Source: Ochotona curzoniae
Taxonomy: Eukaryota > Chordata > Mammalia > Lagomorpha > Ochotonidae
Direction of reading: 5' to 3'
Assembly: GCF_017591425.1 (NCBI RefSeq)
Contig: NW_024466218.1
Location: 14,398,001 to 14,462,000 of the forward strand
DNA length: 64,000 nt
A program made the translations under genes and the position numbers. Under the pieces are notes generated by a model. It saw nothing but the letters and a program-made list of their open reading frames with translations, had not been told where the DNA came from and made no database searches. Every line of letters begins with the position of its first letter. The stretch's first letter is position 1. Below are positions 9,741 through 22,585 of this stretch, piece after piece.

Positions 9741-12533
9741 GACTCAGGTGAATAAATCTTGAAGTCCTGTGTCATAATTAATTGGAGTTTCTCTGGGTGA
9801 GCACAATAAATGAGAGGCCTGACTAATCACATACCTTCAAAATATGTGAAATTTAGTTGACCAAACAGTGACGCACTCTTTAAAATATGCACAGCAAGAA
9901 TTGTCTGCCTGGTTGCCTCTCTATACTATCGTTATCTGTTGGTGATTCTGCTTGGGATACTCTTAAATCCTGCCCCTTCCTGGATTGTGAGAAGCACTTT
10001 ACTGTTCAGTACCAGCAATTAAACCAGAACCTTCATCAATTTCTTAGAGGAAAAAAAAGTTACATGATCCAGCTGACAAAATGATGTATATTATGAATAA
10101 TAAATTTCTCAAGGGCTTCAGTCCACATTATTTACCAGACAACCACAATTTGTAATGTTTACTTAAACATTGGCTCTCAACAAAACGCTTAGAACACTTA
10201 ATATCTTGTCCCTGAGCAGTTTGCCTCTGAAATGTGGACAGCTTAATTTCATTCAGTGGAAAGGATTTCAGTTTGCTACTAACCCATCCACCAGCAAGAC
10301 CACCTATTGGAAGCCACATGATTGCACTGCAGTTGTGTAGCAAAACACACAGGTGGAAGTGGCAACGTCATTGCTGTGGGAGCCAATATCCACCAGCGAT
10401 CCCTGCCTAGTGAAGAAGAGACCTAACCACAAAGTGTAAGAAAAAATACAATACGTTTTATATGTAAGCAAGGAAGTCCCTGCTGGAAGAGTTTCTTTAA
10501 CCTCCAGAGTCTTATTTTTTTCCATCATCTGATACACTTTACTGTTTTCTTTAGCATTTAAAATGAATTAAGTGCTATTAAACTCCATTTTTAGGTAGTT
10601 TCATCAGTACAGCCTAAGGGGATATAAAGCAAGGAGCTTTGTCTGGCAGGAATCCAGATACTAATGGTGTTAAAATGCCTTCTTATTGCATTTAAGTCAG
10701 TAGTTAGGTCAAGTAGACAAACATATTTTAGAATATGTTTAAATAAGCACTCCATTTAGAGTTTCTTTTCAACTCACACATTTTTTCTTCGTTATTCTCT
10801 TCCCAGGCCGAGATGGAAGGTGATGTAGTATCAGGCAGCATGGATTTTGCACAATGACACATTGAATCTTTCAGTAAAATCAGAAGACCTGTGAGAAATG
10901 GCAATGAGGATAATGGCAATGAGGAGGTCATGGGAACCCATGGAACACAACGAAGGACAAGTGGAGGAGATAACACTCACCACTGGGTAGATGGGTGTCA
11001 TTTTATTTTGTCTGTTTGCAGACTGAAGGAAACTGGCCACCAGTTGTGCACATAACTCTGGGTTTTGGTTCGACTGCAAAGAAAATGAGCCTGAAACTTC
11101 ATTTACAGCCACTGTGACTATGATAGAGAATGATGTCACTTAAAGCCAGGTAACAAGGGTAGTGGCACTTTTATTGCAAACCTCTAGCTTTAAATGAGAT
11201 TGGGATTTACATTTTTGCAGAATAGAGTGAGACTAAAATATGGATGAGAAAAAGGGCAGAAGAGACTTTTCTTGCTCAAATGATGTGTGAGAAGCAACAC
11301 TTTGACATAAGGGCAGACTAAGCAGTCCTAAGTTTTGATTTGAAGTAAGGTGGCAAGTGAATGAATGTAAAACAAAAGAACTCAGAGCAAGCAAAGTATA
11401 CATAGATAAGTTAATCAGTCTCACGTGATGAAAATAGAATGACAACTAGTGCAAATGAGAATGTGACATGACTTTTGCCACGTGTTCGTAAGTTATGAGG
11501 CAAAGAGCCATCAAATTTTTCTTTTGTATTCTCTTATGCATCTAGTACACTGTTAGACAAAATGAAGGTGCTCAATCTAAGATTGTTCAGCATCGGAGAG
11601 GAGTGAGTGGATGGATGAATGGACAAAGTGATGTATAGCTTATCTGCCTATGCAATATCTAGTGTATTCAGGGAATGACACCAGGACTGTGGACACAATA
11701 GTAGGATCCTATGGTAAGGAGTTCTCAGAAGGACAGTATGCCTCCTATTAATGCTTAACATACTTTATTTTGTAAGGAAAATTCGTTTATATGGTGTATA
11801 TAATCAGCTCTTTGTCAGAAATTACTAAAATATTTTTTTTCCAGTACTCACAACTATGCCAACCATTTATTATGGAAATAATTTGGGGTCATCTACAACA
11901 CTCAGTATGTAGAGTCAGACAGGTTTGGATGGACTCCATTGCCTTGGCTATAAAGTTACTTAAGTACCTAAAATAAAATGAGTATCTGAAATCTTCTATT
12001 TTATGAAAATATGCCAAATAACCAGGTCTGTCTGCACATACCAGAACAATTTGATTATAAATATTATTTGCTATATTTAAAATAAGGTGTTCTGTCTACT
12101 TTCTGTTGCGTAAATCTGTCCTTACATTTATTGGATCTATCATTTTCTTACTTTTCCACCGGTTTCACCCCCCCCATCCTTCTAACGCTGTGTCTCAGTG
12201 ATGTGGAAATTTACGTTTATGTATTTTCTGTATTTGGCATTAGGTGGTATCCTAGTAGCTGCTGCAAATGTTTTAGACTTTTTCTGTTCTCTGAGTTCCC
12301 TCATTCAGAACTGATGCTCATTTTTCAGTGCTTGCAATTTTTTGCTCATTGGCTTGGAGAATCGTCAATGACATGTGCTTGTTTACTTGACTATAGCACA
12401 TGCACATGTACACATGTTCTTGAACTAAGTGTCACAAAAATGTCATATTCAATATTCACTGCACAGAAGCAAACTCAAGAAGCATTTATGTAAGTCTCAA
12501 TGATTTACAAACAGCATATATGTGGAACTCAGT
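9741..12533. other. Noncoding interval, mostly single copy
   Basis: AT-rich with no recognisable exon. CTAGTACACTG plus AAGGTGCTCAATCTAAG at about 11541-11583 is a faint MIR 3' end match. Minus-strand frames at 10728-10976 and 10831-11139 have no known domain and are probably chance. Confidence 0.55.
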
Positions 12534-12547
12534 TATATGCCAAAGAA

Positions 12548-12872
12548 TTTTTTTTAAGATTTATTTATTTTTACTGGAAGGTCAGATATGCAGAGAGAAG
12601 GAGAGACAGAGAGGAAGATCGTCCGTCCAATGGTTCACTCTCCAAATTATCGCAACAGCCAGAGCTAAGCCATTCTGAAACCAAGAACTTCTTCTGGGTC
12701 TCCCAAGTGGGTGCAGGATACCAAGGCATTGAGCTATCCTCAACTGCTTTCCCAGGCCACAAGCAGGGAGCTGGATGGGAAGAGGGGCCGCCGGAATTAA
12801 AACTAGCACCTATATGGGATCCCAGCACGTTCAAGGCAAGGACTTTATCCACTGGGTGACTGTGCCTAGCTC
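12548..12872 (-). mobile_element. CSINE, full length with target duplication
   Basis: Minus-strand SINE with tail TTTTTTTTAAGATTTATTTA, internal GGCCACAAGCAGGGAGCTGG near 12756 and head ending near TGCCTAGC. Flanks TATATGCCAAAGAA (12534-12547) and TATATGCCAATGAA (12873-12886) are a 14 bp duplication with one mismatch. Confidence 0.94.
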
Positions 12873-12886
12873 TATATGCCAATGAA

Positions 12887-15269
12887 TTGTAACATTTCAC
12901 AGAATCATTGAAGCCATAAGGCCAACTGAATGAAACTGTTTTGTTTTTATTGCAAAATAATCTATTTGTGAAATTAGACTAGATTTTGAAAAGCTGTTAC
13001 AGAAAAGACTTGAGCCTTTAAGAACAGGAAAAAATGGGTGGTTTGAGCTTAGAGATATTGCATAAAGCTAGGTCAATAGATTTAGCCTTCAGATTCACAA
13101 AGCACACATCAGTCTTAGGGGCATTTGAGATATTTTCAAGGGAGTACATGGGTCCTCTTTACCTTATTTCTTTAGAAGAAATGGAAAATCCAGTGTTCAC
13201 AGAATTCATTTTCCCCCAATTATTGTAATATTCAATTGTACTAAATTATCCTGTAACAGCATTTGATCGTGCAGTTATTGAATCTGGCTTCATTTATTTT
13301 AAGGTTAGTAGAGTCACAGATTAAACTGCTTAAGCGTTGGTAGCATCAAAGTTCTTTCCCTTTCCTTTGTTAACTGCTTTACTTTTAAAGAATCAAAAAT
13401 GGACACAGGAAATGGAAGGTCAGTATGGAAGAAATCCTACTGGTAAACACCACTACTTTGCAAAGGTCAATAAGACAAGGTTGAAAAAGGAAGAAAAAAG
13501 GAATGCCCAAGATGTTTCTTGTCTTAAGTCAGTTAAACCTCAAATAAAATCTAAATCCTACAAAGAAGTATGAAAATGATAAGTATAATATTTTTTAAAT
13601 AAATTTGGATGATCATTTTAAGTGTAATAGAGAATCAGGCATGGCACTAGAGTATGTACATTTTTTATATGCATTGACCTCATTTTTAATTGAAAGTGAT
13701 TTGGGGTGAATGTTCTAAAGAGAATGATTCTTCTCTCTACAGGATTATGATTTTTCTAGAACTGAACAGAACACTGAGCTCACTTTCAGGAGATTGCAGA
13801 ATCACAAAACTGTGTTAAATTGGAAAATACAAGGACAAAGATGAATGAAGAGCCTGGATGCCAGAGGAGAGGGATGCTGCAAGAATCTTAAACCCACAAG
13901 AGCCAGGCTATGGTAAGAAGGTCCTCAGATGCCAATGTCGGAGAATACATGTAAAAAAGACAAAGTCAAGCACTAGAATCCAGAAGAGGAAGCCTGACAA
14001 TCTGGAAAGGAGTTTAAAGGGGTTGGAAAGAAATAAGCCCTTGTCCCTCAAGCCTCAAAAGACTCCATCATGGTGACTGTATTAATTCCTGTTAAGAATG
14101 ACTATGAGTCAGTAGATGTGAATAACCAGAAAGGCAAAAGTAAGACAAAAGCATGTGTGTGAAGGTCTGGGAAACGGAGTTTTGTGGCGGAATGGATGTT
14201 AACGTGCACACTACAGGACACAAATCTGATTAGAGATCGATTCAGCTGTCTGCTAAATTGTGTTCTGCACAATCACAGTGATACTTTATTTTATGCATCA
14301 CTTTTAGATATTTAAAAATTAGCAATCCATGCCATTACCACCAACCATAAACCACATGGGCAGTTTGACTGCTGAATGTAGTCCTGCACATAAAACAGGC
14401 ATGCAACTTGGTAAAAGAGATATTGTAATTTCTTCTCTGGAAAGGCTAAGTATTTATGGATTGTAATGTTTATGCACAAGTAGAAACCACAAAGATTCTG
14501 TTCAAAAGTTTCAGGCCAAAAACCCTGCTTAGGAAAAATTCTCCAGGACATTTATTTTCTACATAAAACACAGATAAGAATGATAATTTTGAAGGCACCA
14601 TCGAAAAGCCCCCTTGCTGAGCTAAACCACATTAGTCTATTTTAGGACAATAAAGGGCTGAACTCCCTTCCTGGGAGTGCAGCTATTTCAAACCTGCAGC
14701 TGGCTTGCCTTGGAATTGATACAGTATAATAATACTGTGCTTCGGAACTGGGAGTTCCTCAGGATGGAAATGGTACCATCCTACTCTTCAATGAGAGTTT
14801 AAAGTTTTCAGTAATACTGAGCTGCAATTGCTTAGTGTCAAAGGTACTCTCCAGCTGCACGGGTAGCAGGGTTTGAACTCATGAGGCTACAGTTCATAGG
14901 GTACAGAACAGTATATCTCCTTCTGAGTTGGGAATGGTATAGCACACACAGTCACAATCTATTACGGGGGAAGGCTGAATGACAAGCAATGTCCTAAAAA
15001 AGCAGAAATGTTATCAAGTATAAAACAATCAACAAAAAGCTCTTCTTAAACTGTATTACTGCATGTATTTTCATAGTTTATATATCTGCAACTTTAGATG
15101 CATACTTTTACACGTGGAGATTAGACAAAACTTCAAGGAAAAAATAATGATTGCTTTACTTCGGCTTAGAACTTTTTCATTGAAAACTTCTGAAATTAAA
15201 TCTACTAGTTAAACAGAATGACATTTATTTAAGGAAAAATACTGCTCTCAAAATTTCGAAGTTCCCTAG
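12887..15269. other. Single-copy noncoding interval
   Basis: No gene seen. Frames at 13034-13228, 13337-13573 and 13858-14076 are lysine-rich or compositionally ordinary and have no recognised domain. Two adjacent short perfect inverted repeats at 14721-14758 are listed separately. Confidence 0.55.
14721..14758. other. Two adjacent short inverted repeats
   Basis: ACAGTAT/ATACTGT with a 4 base loop lies at 14721-14738, and GGAACT/AGTTCC with a GGG spacer at 14744-14758. Both have perfect arms. They could be dyad protein-binding sites or chance. Confidence 0.5.
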
Positions 15270-15720
15270 GGCTCATCTCTGGGACCCTTTATCTCTTCTC
15301 CATAGGTAATCTCATCTACTCCCTTGGCCTCAAATCCATCTATATGATAATGACTCCCAAACTGTATCTCTTGCCTTGACCTCTACCCCCTTCTCCAGGA
15401 GAATATCTCTAAGGGATATGTAATATGCATCTCAAATTTATCTGTCTCAGAATAGAACTCTTCACTGCCTTCCATCAACCCCCATCTCCTCTTTCCTCAG
15501 TTTGTCTCACCTTCACGAGGTAACTGCCTCACTGGACATCCAACCCCATTGTCAAGTTACCAAGTCAAACAGCAACGCAGACGCAATTGCTCTCTTTCTC
15601 TCCCCTTAATGTGAAGTTCACAGGCAGGACCTGCTTGCTCAGCCACAGCATCATATCCCAGATGCGTCTAGTTTACTGTTGCTTCTATTTCTGTTTCTAG
15701 CAATCTCATTTTCTAATCCT
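15270..15720. repeat. Probable ancient mammalian dispersed repeat, family unclear
   Basis: Text such as ATGATAATGACTCCCAAACTG, TATGCATCTCAAATTTATCTG and CTGTCTCAGAATAGAACTCTTC resembles a repeat common across mammals (typical text AATGACTCCCAAATTTATATCT and CATCTCAAACTTAACATGTCC). I recall the text but cannot name the family with certainty. Confidence 0.4.
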
Positions 15721-16100
15721 CTCACTTTTGCATCCCTATATCCCTGCCATGTTTTGGTCATTTCTTGCATATAACAACTGAAGTTGTCTGTAAATATTGT
15801 AAATTGAATCATGACGGTACTGCCTAAAACTATGACAATTCCTAGTATATTTGGAAAAAATGAAAATTTGTGACCATGGCATGTGAAGACACATACAATC
15901 TGTCCCTAGTCGGCCTCTAACCACAGAGAAATCGTTTTGTTCCAAGAACATGCCCACGTAGTTCCCACCCTTAGCTTGTATCTGACGACTTCATTGCCAA
16001 GGTTGTGTTTCCCCTTTTAATTTGTATTGGCATATTTATGTCTTATAAATGAGGAGTTTCGTGTTTTTATTGTAAGACTAGTCATTACCATTAATCATAA

Positions 16101-16126
16101 TGCAAAAAAAAAAAAAAAAAAAAAAA
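16101..16126 (+). repeat. Poly(A) run
   Basis: About 25 uninterrupted A residues directly before an old SINE. It may be the tail of an unrecognised retroposed sequence ending here, or a simple expansion. Confidence 0.85.
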
Positions 16127-16127
16127 C

Positions 16128-16410
16128 AGAAGCTCTGTAGCATTGAGTTTAGCCACTGCCTGAAATGCTGGCATTCCATGCTGATATCAGTTCAAGTCCT
16201 AGTTGCTCCACTTCCAATCCAACTCCCTGCTAATGTGGCAAGAAAGGCAGCAGAAAATGGCCCAAGTCCTTTGGCTTCTTTGGTCCCAACGTATGAGAAG
16301 AGATGAAGCTCCTCCCAACTTCGACCTGGCCTAACCCTTGTCCATGGGAAGCTGGCAGACAGATCAGTCTCTCTTTCATGTCTCTGCACTCATCTCTGAC
16401 TCTCAAATTT
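16128..16410 (+). mobile_element. Old CSINE, tail decayed
   Basis: The head CAGAAGCTCTGTAGCATTGA is weak. TTCAAGTCCTAGTTGCTCCA, AATCCAACTCCCTGCTAATG and AAATGGCCCAAGTCCTTTGG closely match older C-repeat forms shared with rabbit. It ends near CTCTCAAAT without the pika-type tail. Confidence 0.8.
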
Positions 16411-16473
16411 AGAACAGGCCATTGCCTTACCGCTCACCACTGCCTTCCCAGTGGCTCAAAAAGTGTGGATTTT

Positions 16474-16817
16474 TCTGCCCAGCGCGATGGCCTAGCAGCT
16501 AAAGTCCTAGCTTTGAACGCACCACAATCCCATATTGGCGTCGACGTGGTTCTAATACCGGCCGCTCCACTTCCCATCCAGTTCCCTGCTTGAGCCCTGG
16601 TAGTTGAGGAACTGTCCAAAGCTTTGGGACCCTGCACCCGTGTGGGAGACCTGGAGGAAGTTCCTGGCACCTGTTTTTGGATTGGTGAGGCACCAGCTGT
16701 TGCGGTCACATGGGGAATGAATGATCGAGTGAATGATCAGACAGAAGATCTTCCTCTCTGTCTCTCTTCCTCTCTGTATATCTGACTTTGCAATAAAAAA
16801 AATATATCTTTAACAAT
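16474..16817 (+). mobile_element. CSINE, full length with target duplication
   Basis: Starts CTGCCCAGCGCGATGGCC and contains CATATTGGCGTCGACGTGG near 16532, an 8 bp insertion relative to siblings just before GTTCTAATACC. It ends CTTTGCAATAAAAAAAATAT. Perfect 14 bp duplications AAAGTGTGGATTTT lie at 16460-16473 and 16818-16831. Confidence 0.95.
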
Positions 16818-16831
16818 AAAGTGTGGATTTT

Positions 16832-19800
16832 CAATAAACATTTGATGAATGGACACTCTTTGGAACATTTTTGTTGATTCTGTGTGTCACCGTGCTCAGG
16901 GCCATCAGCTTCTTTGTCAATCCACATGCGGTGGCAATAACCTGATCACTTAGATGACTTTCAGGTGTAGTGCTGGAAGACTAATTGCTGCCATAGCTTT
17001 CTTTACCATGAATAGTTGCAATGGTAAAATAAAGATAAAAGTAAGCTGAAAGGTATACATTTGCTCATTTTTTTCAATTTTGTACTTTGACTGGCAAAAA
17101 GACATTTCTGTTACATTTAATTTCTGATGGATTAGAGCTTGGTTATTATTATTATTATTGTTATATTATTATCATCTTTGTCAAATCATTAAAGAAAAAA
17201 AATTTTTTATTCACAAAGAATGATCAATTACTTTTTTCTCTCTAGCAAATTGACTTCATATTTAAACAACTAAATATGCCATCTATCAATTCTGAAAATA
17301 ATGCTGTATTTGGCCAGCATACTAGAAGAACATGAGCAGGTATTTGCTTAAATCTATGCTTGTTTCCTGGTAGTGCCATAACTTCAACCTTTCTGAACAT
17401 GATATGATAATATTTAACTCCTGTGTTTGTCATGAAGATAAAACATCTAGGAAGCTTCTCTCAATATTTAAACTCAATTATAGTCCATTAATTTTTCTTT
17501 TCTCTTGTTCATTTCTTATACTTGCCATTAGATACCAGGCATCTTTTCATCTCATTCTGACAGATCTTTTAGTTGGATAGAACTATATGGCAAGATGAGG
17601 AAGGGTTAAGACGTTTCAGCACTGTGCTGAAGCTCTGTAGGATTCTGAAGCAACACAGCTCCCCTTTCCTTGCCAATGCATTACCACTACCAGCTGTATT
17701 TGCTAGCAAGAGAATTTAAAACCAGTTAAATTCCAAGGGAGGAAGGGACTCGTGCTTCCATTCCATTTCTACCAAGACAAGAGAATAGATAAAAATTACT
17801 CACAACCACAGAATTCCTTCTATATAAGAAACCCTTTTGTCTTTTGCCAATGGGAAAGAGAGTTTTTTTTTTTTCAAAATTGATTGTTTGCCTTGTCTTA
17901 TAATTTCTTTTCTTAAGGCGTCTGACTCTGCAATTCTACTCTAGTATTGCATTTGCATAAATTTGTTCCCATACCAACTCTCCATCCTAGGATTCACTTT
18001 CTGGCTCTTTAAATTCCCATTTAAAGTGAATTTAAAGTTTGAAAGTTTCAGCTCTATCTGAAAATCACCTTTTAAATGAGAATATAAAACATAAATAAAA
18101 TACGTTAAAAATAAAGCCCTTTTCTAATTTACTATGTGCACACACAAGCTTTGTAGTTAGGTGGGGCAGTCATTTAAGGACACTTTTCTGACAAATATAA
18201 AGTTCTCCCACTCCGTCTTTAGTTCGTTTCATTGTTATATTGAGCGCCAATATAAGTGAAATGTAAGACACTAGCATTGCGCGTGTGAGTTGAGCCACCA
18301 TGAGGGGTTTGCAACTATTCCTCACTGTTGTCTCAAAGAGGCAAACCTGCTCCTCCTGGTAATGAGAAATGCGGAGAAAGGCCAGTTGGAAAAAGAGCAA
18401 GGTAGAACAAACGAGCCTGCCATGATTGATGTGATTTAACAATCGTCCAGTGGAAGTCCGCTAGTCATTTTATTATAAGACACCCCAATGACAAAATACA
18501 ATATATTCAATAGATGCATTTTCAGGTAGAAAAAGATCATTTATACAGAATCTAGGCTTAACAAATACTTACGATATACATATTATCATTGTTGATGTAT
18601 CTTTAATTTCTAATAAAACTTTTAAAATATTTTTCATTCCGTTCTCTCAAAAAATCCATTTAATAGCCATTTTTGCTATTTATTATCAGCATTATTACTG
18701 TTATTGTTATCAATACCATCAGCAAGATTTAACTTGTACAAGTCAAAAAATAAAGCAAGGCACAGATTTCACCTGTGCCACACTGAAGCGTTGATTTTCA
18801 GAGACATCGGGTTTCAGAGTTTCAGTTCAAGGCTGTCCCTATAACTTTTCCGTAAACGGTCACACGATCTTCATGAGCCCTTCAGGTATCCAGAGATCCT
18901 CACAAATAGCATAACTGTTTTGTGATTTGCTCAGTAGAGTCTTCAGCAGGATCTTCAAATACTTAGCAAAATTATGTGTCCCAATAACTTAAACCAATTA
19001 TGTTTTAACTCCCTTTGGAGCTTCAAAACCCTTGTCAATTCAATTCTCTATAGGTAAAACAGGAAAACCATCATCACAGATATTTTCTTCTTCAGATCAA
19101 ACAGCTAATTCCATCAATAGAGACATGCCTTCTATAGCTTGCACTTTACTATCCTGCTGCCTTCCTCTGCATGAACTGATATTTATCAATGTCCATTTGT
19201 GAGAGTGAAAGACAGAACTCTGCATAATTCTTAAGGAGTAGACTACCTAAGTGAGCAGCACGGTGGTACTGTTAGTTTCTTCAATGTTCAGTCTATAAAA
19301 ATCCTAGGCAATGTACAAGTGGTACCCCATATCATTGCTTTGATAGGCATATTATCTAACTCTGTGAGGAATACATATCACGGTTTTTCTATCCATTCAG
19401 ATATCAAATACGTCTTGTGCTGCATAGACATGGATCAGTTGAGGATACAGTATAAAGAACAAAACACACTTGCTTCCTGGCCTCTTTGATCATACAAACA
19501 TTAGAAATTAAGAACATACGATTTCATATAAAGCTACAAATTCTGTAACTCAATGAGTAAGATTTGAGATGAACGAATAGTAAGGGTGGTTAGGTGGTAG
19601 TCTTTTATGTAACGTGTGGAAGACAACTGTAATATACTCTGAAGAATATGTACTTTTATAAGGATGGGGTTTACAGTGGGCAATTGAGAAATTGAAGCAT
19701 AAAGTTATTGCAAAGATACTTTAGAACAGTAATGGAAAACAGAATTAAAAGGTAAAGTTCATTTTGATGTAAACATTTAAAAATGTTTGTATAGGTTTTC

Positions 19801-20304
19801 GTAATACACACATTCTATAACATTTTTAAAGTTCCTCCATGTGCATGGAATTTAATTTTCTTATGCCAATATAAGCACTGATTTCTATTTTTTCATGAAA
19901 TTTCCGAAGCATCCTTATAATTTGCTTAAGGGAATCATGAGGACAAAACTTTTGAGTCAGAAGTTTCTTGATAGTTTCAAATAAAGAAATGAAATTCAGC
20001 ATCTGTTGTAAGATATGGAAAGATTGCACTAATGGATGAGGAGGGAGACAGAAAGACATTTTCTTACGACATGACACTTTTGACCTTCTAGGCATTTTTA
20101 ATCCCTTATGGGAATGTACCTGCATTTCAGTTGATGACATGCTTCAGTGTTGGAACCCTCACAACATTCATCAAGTTGTCTCCTGTGCCTGGGATTCTTC
20201 ACATTGTGTTGACTTGAAAGGGGTGTACGTGTCTAAGTCTCCCTCAAAACTGAGCACTGATTTTAATAAGCACTTGGGTTTTTTGTGGTTTTTGTTGTTG
20301 TTGT
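16832..20304. other. AT-rich single-copy noncoding interval
   Basis: No repeat family or exon that I can name. It contains a (TTA)n tract at 17144-17172 and scattered short open frames. A GT/T-rich stretch at 20279-20305 sits at the tail of the next SINE. Confidence 0.55.
17144..17172. repeat. (TTA)n microsatellite, interrupted
   Basis: TTATTATTATTATTATTG followed by TTATATTATTATCATC: a short AT-rich trinucleotide tract. Confidence 0.85.
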
Positions 20305-20629
20305 TTAAGATTTATTTATTTTTATTGCAAAGTCAGATAATACGGAGAATAGGAGAGACATACAGGACACTCTTTCGTCCGATGATTCACTCCCTAAGTG
20401 ACCGCAACGACCGATGCAGAGCCAATCCCAAACCAGGAGCCAGGAGCTTCTTCCAGGTCTCCCACGGGGGCACAGAATCCCAAGGCTTTGGGTCATCCTC
20501 GATTGCTTTCCCAGGCCACAAGCAGGGAACTGGATGGAAAGCAGGGCTGTGGGGATTAGAACTGGCACCCATATGGGACCGTGGCACATTCAAGGCGAGG
20601 ACCCTCGCCACCAGGCCACCACAAGGTCC
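20305..20629 (-). mobile_element. CSINE, full length
   Basis: Minus-strand SINE with tail TTTAAGATTTATTTATTTTT, TATTGCAAAGTCAGATAATAC at about 20324, GGCCACAAGCAGGGAACTGG near 20514 and head CACAAGGTCC at the right. The left flank TTTTTGTTGTTGTTGTT prevents a clean target duplication call. Confidence 0.94.
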
Positions 20630-20791
20630 AATAAACAATTCTTAATTTGTTACTCCAGTGGTAAAATATCGAACAAACATGTACAAAGATGCACCTGACA
20701 ACTAAATGACATCACTCAAGCAGACGATGATTTATCGATGAACATTTGTTATATGTGGTTATTGAACCCTTTTCATTAAACCCTCAATTTC

Positions 20792-21090
20792 AGGGCACAG
20801 TGCAATAGCCTCGCAGGTAAGGTCCTCACCCTTCATGCGCTGGATCCCATAGTTTTAATACTAGGTGCCCTGCTTTCCATCCAGCTTCCTGCTGTGGCCT
20901 GGGAAAGCAGTTGAGGAAGGCCTAAAGCCTTGGAACCCCACACCCACGTGGGAGACCCGGAGGAAGCTTCAGGATCCTGGCTTAGGAACGAGTTAACTCT
21001 GCCCATTTTGGCCATTTGGGGAGCGGATCAATGGACGGAAGATCTCTGTCTCTCTGTCTCTCCTTTTCTTAGTATATCTCACTTTCCAAT
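20792..21090 (+). mobile_element. CSINE, tail missing
   Basis: Starts AGGGCACAGTGCAATAGCC, has GGCCTGGGAAAGCAGTTGAG near 20895 and ends TATCTCACTTTCCAAT. The AATAAA tail is absent. The segment between CCCATA and the B box is also shortened (CCATAGTTTTAATACTAGG), so the B box is degenerate. Confidence 0.9.
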
Positions 21091-21452
21091 GTCTTTCAAA
21101 CATGGAATATTGATTTTAAGAGTCAGTCTTCCCAAAGAATCAGATTATTGTACTGAGGTTGGAACAACAAGTGATTTTGTCTTTCAGTCCAGTCATTTTG
21201 TGCTGGGGAGCAGCTTGGCATTCTGTGACACTGAATGGAGGCAAGAATTAACATGGCCTTTTTTTCCCCCTAGAAATCAGAGGTATGTTGTTAAACTGTA
21301 TCCATCCCCCTTCTTTCCACCAATGAGAATACTCCTCATTGACACAGAAGCTGGTGCTCACTAATATGTAAGAACAACTAAGGACTACTGCTTTGCATAT
21401 ATTATCTTGAAAAGGAATCATCTGGGATTCTGGTCTGACAACTGTGTGTTAG

Positions 21453-21831
21453 TGCTATTGTTTGAATCTTGTTTGCTCTTTCCGAAATTCGTGTTGAAAT
21501 GTAACCCAATTTTAAGATATCATGAGTCCTGAAAATGCGAAAGTTAGTAATAGGCTTCTGAGACATGATTAAGTTTATCAAGGCAGGTCCTTCATGACTG
21601 AATACTAATGAGTTATAAGAAGGGAACAACACCAACTTGCACACATTCCATGTCTCGCCCGATGCAATGTCCTGTAAGACCTGCAAATTCTGTCAGGCGA
21701 GAATGCTGTCACCAGATGCACACTGCCTCACCTCAATCTCAGATCAAAACTATAGGTCAGCATACATTTCTTTTTCTTATAGTTTCCCATTCCGTGATAT
21801 TTTGCTGTGAACAAAACAATGGACCAAGACA
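21453..21831 (+). mobile_element. MaLR-type solo LTR (MLT1/MST group)
   Basis: Begins TGCTATTGTTTGAAT and ends GGACCAAGACA, as in the MaLR LTR pattern TGCTATGGTTTGAAT...GGACTAAGACA. Internal agreement: TTCGTGTTGAAATGTAACCC near 21488 and the stretch around GTGATATTTTGCTGTGA near 21794. It is a decayed, noncoding relic of an ancient LTR retrotransposon. I found no clear 5 bp target duplication. Confidence 0.75.
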
Positions 21832-22411
21832 GTGTTGTTCAGGGTGTTCCCGATGGCCTCCTCGCTTATATGAGCTGAAGAGAGGTTTAGTTCATTGTCT
21901 TCTCAGGGAATCTTTTAATTCCAGGCATAAAGGGCAACCTGCTGCAGAAATTCATTGCCTGAGAATAACTTGACAGATGACTTTGGATGCTGAGAACAGG
22001 GAATCAGAGTATCGCGAGAACTCTGCAGGCAAATCCCAGCCGTTACGTGATGCGGAAAACTCATGTTGCATTGGAAACTGCAAGTTTTACTTTGTGATCT
22101 AAAAATATTTCATTAAAGAAGATTTTTAAATTATTTACATGGGACTATAAACAATCTTGTAAGAAGACAATTGGCCAAATCAAAGTAAATTCCCATTTAT
22201 TCTTCAGCATTCCTTTTGAAAGACAGAGGCATCGTGTGTTTTATATAGTAGATAGGAAAACAGCTTAAGTAACTAGCAGGAAAAGATGTTACCTAATCCT
22301 TCAAATAAATGAATAAAATGGTTATACTAGTACCAAATGTGATTATTTTATTATTCCTTTAAAATTGCTACAAAATGTGATAACGCATGTGAATTTATGC
22401 ATATTAATTGG

Positions 22412-22585
22412 TTCCACCGCTTAGATGTGTGATTTAGTCCATTTATTTAACTTCAGTGCTTCAATTTCCTCATCTGTTCAGTTTGATTATTATAGTAAGT
22501 GCCTTAGGGAAGTAAGAGAATATTTAATTCCTTATACTTGCAAGGCTTTTCGAGTAATATCTGGAAAAGGTGCATGATGATGATG
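22412..22585 (+). mobile_element. MIR SINE
   Basis: CCACCGCTTAGATGTGTGA, then CAATTTCCTCATCTGTTCAG near 22463, then TTATTATAGTAAGTGCCTTA, match the MIR core order (CCACTTACTAGCTGTGTGAC, CAGTTTCCTCATCTGTAAAA, AATAATAGTACCTACC). It is followed by a short GATGAT repeat at 22573-22590. Confidence 0.6.

Noticed and set aside
13337..14076. Lysine-rich frames resembling a processed pseudogene
   Set aside because: No poly(A), no target duplication and no protein family that I recognise; composition explains the lysines.
20139..20645. 168-codon plus-strand frame, the longest in the window
   Set aside because: Most of it runs through an antisense CSINE; the rest is unique sequence with no domain.
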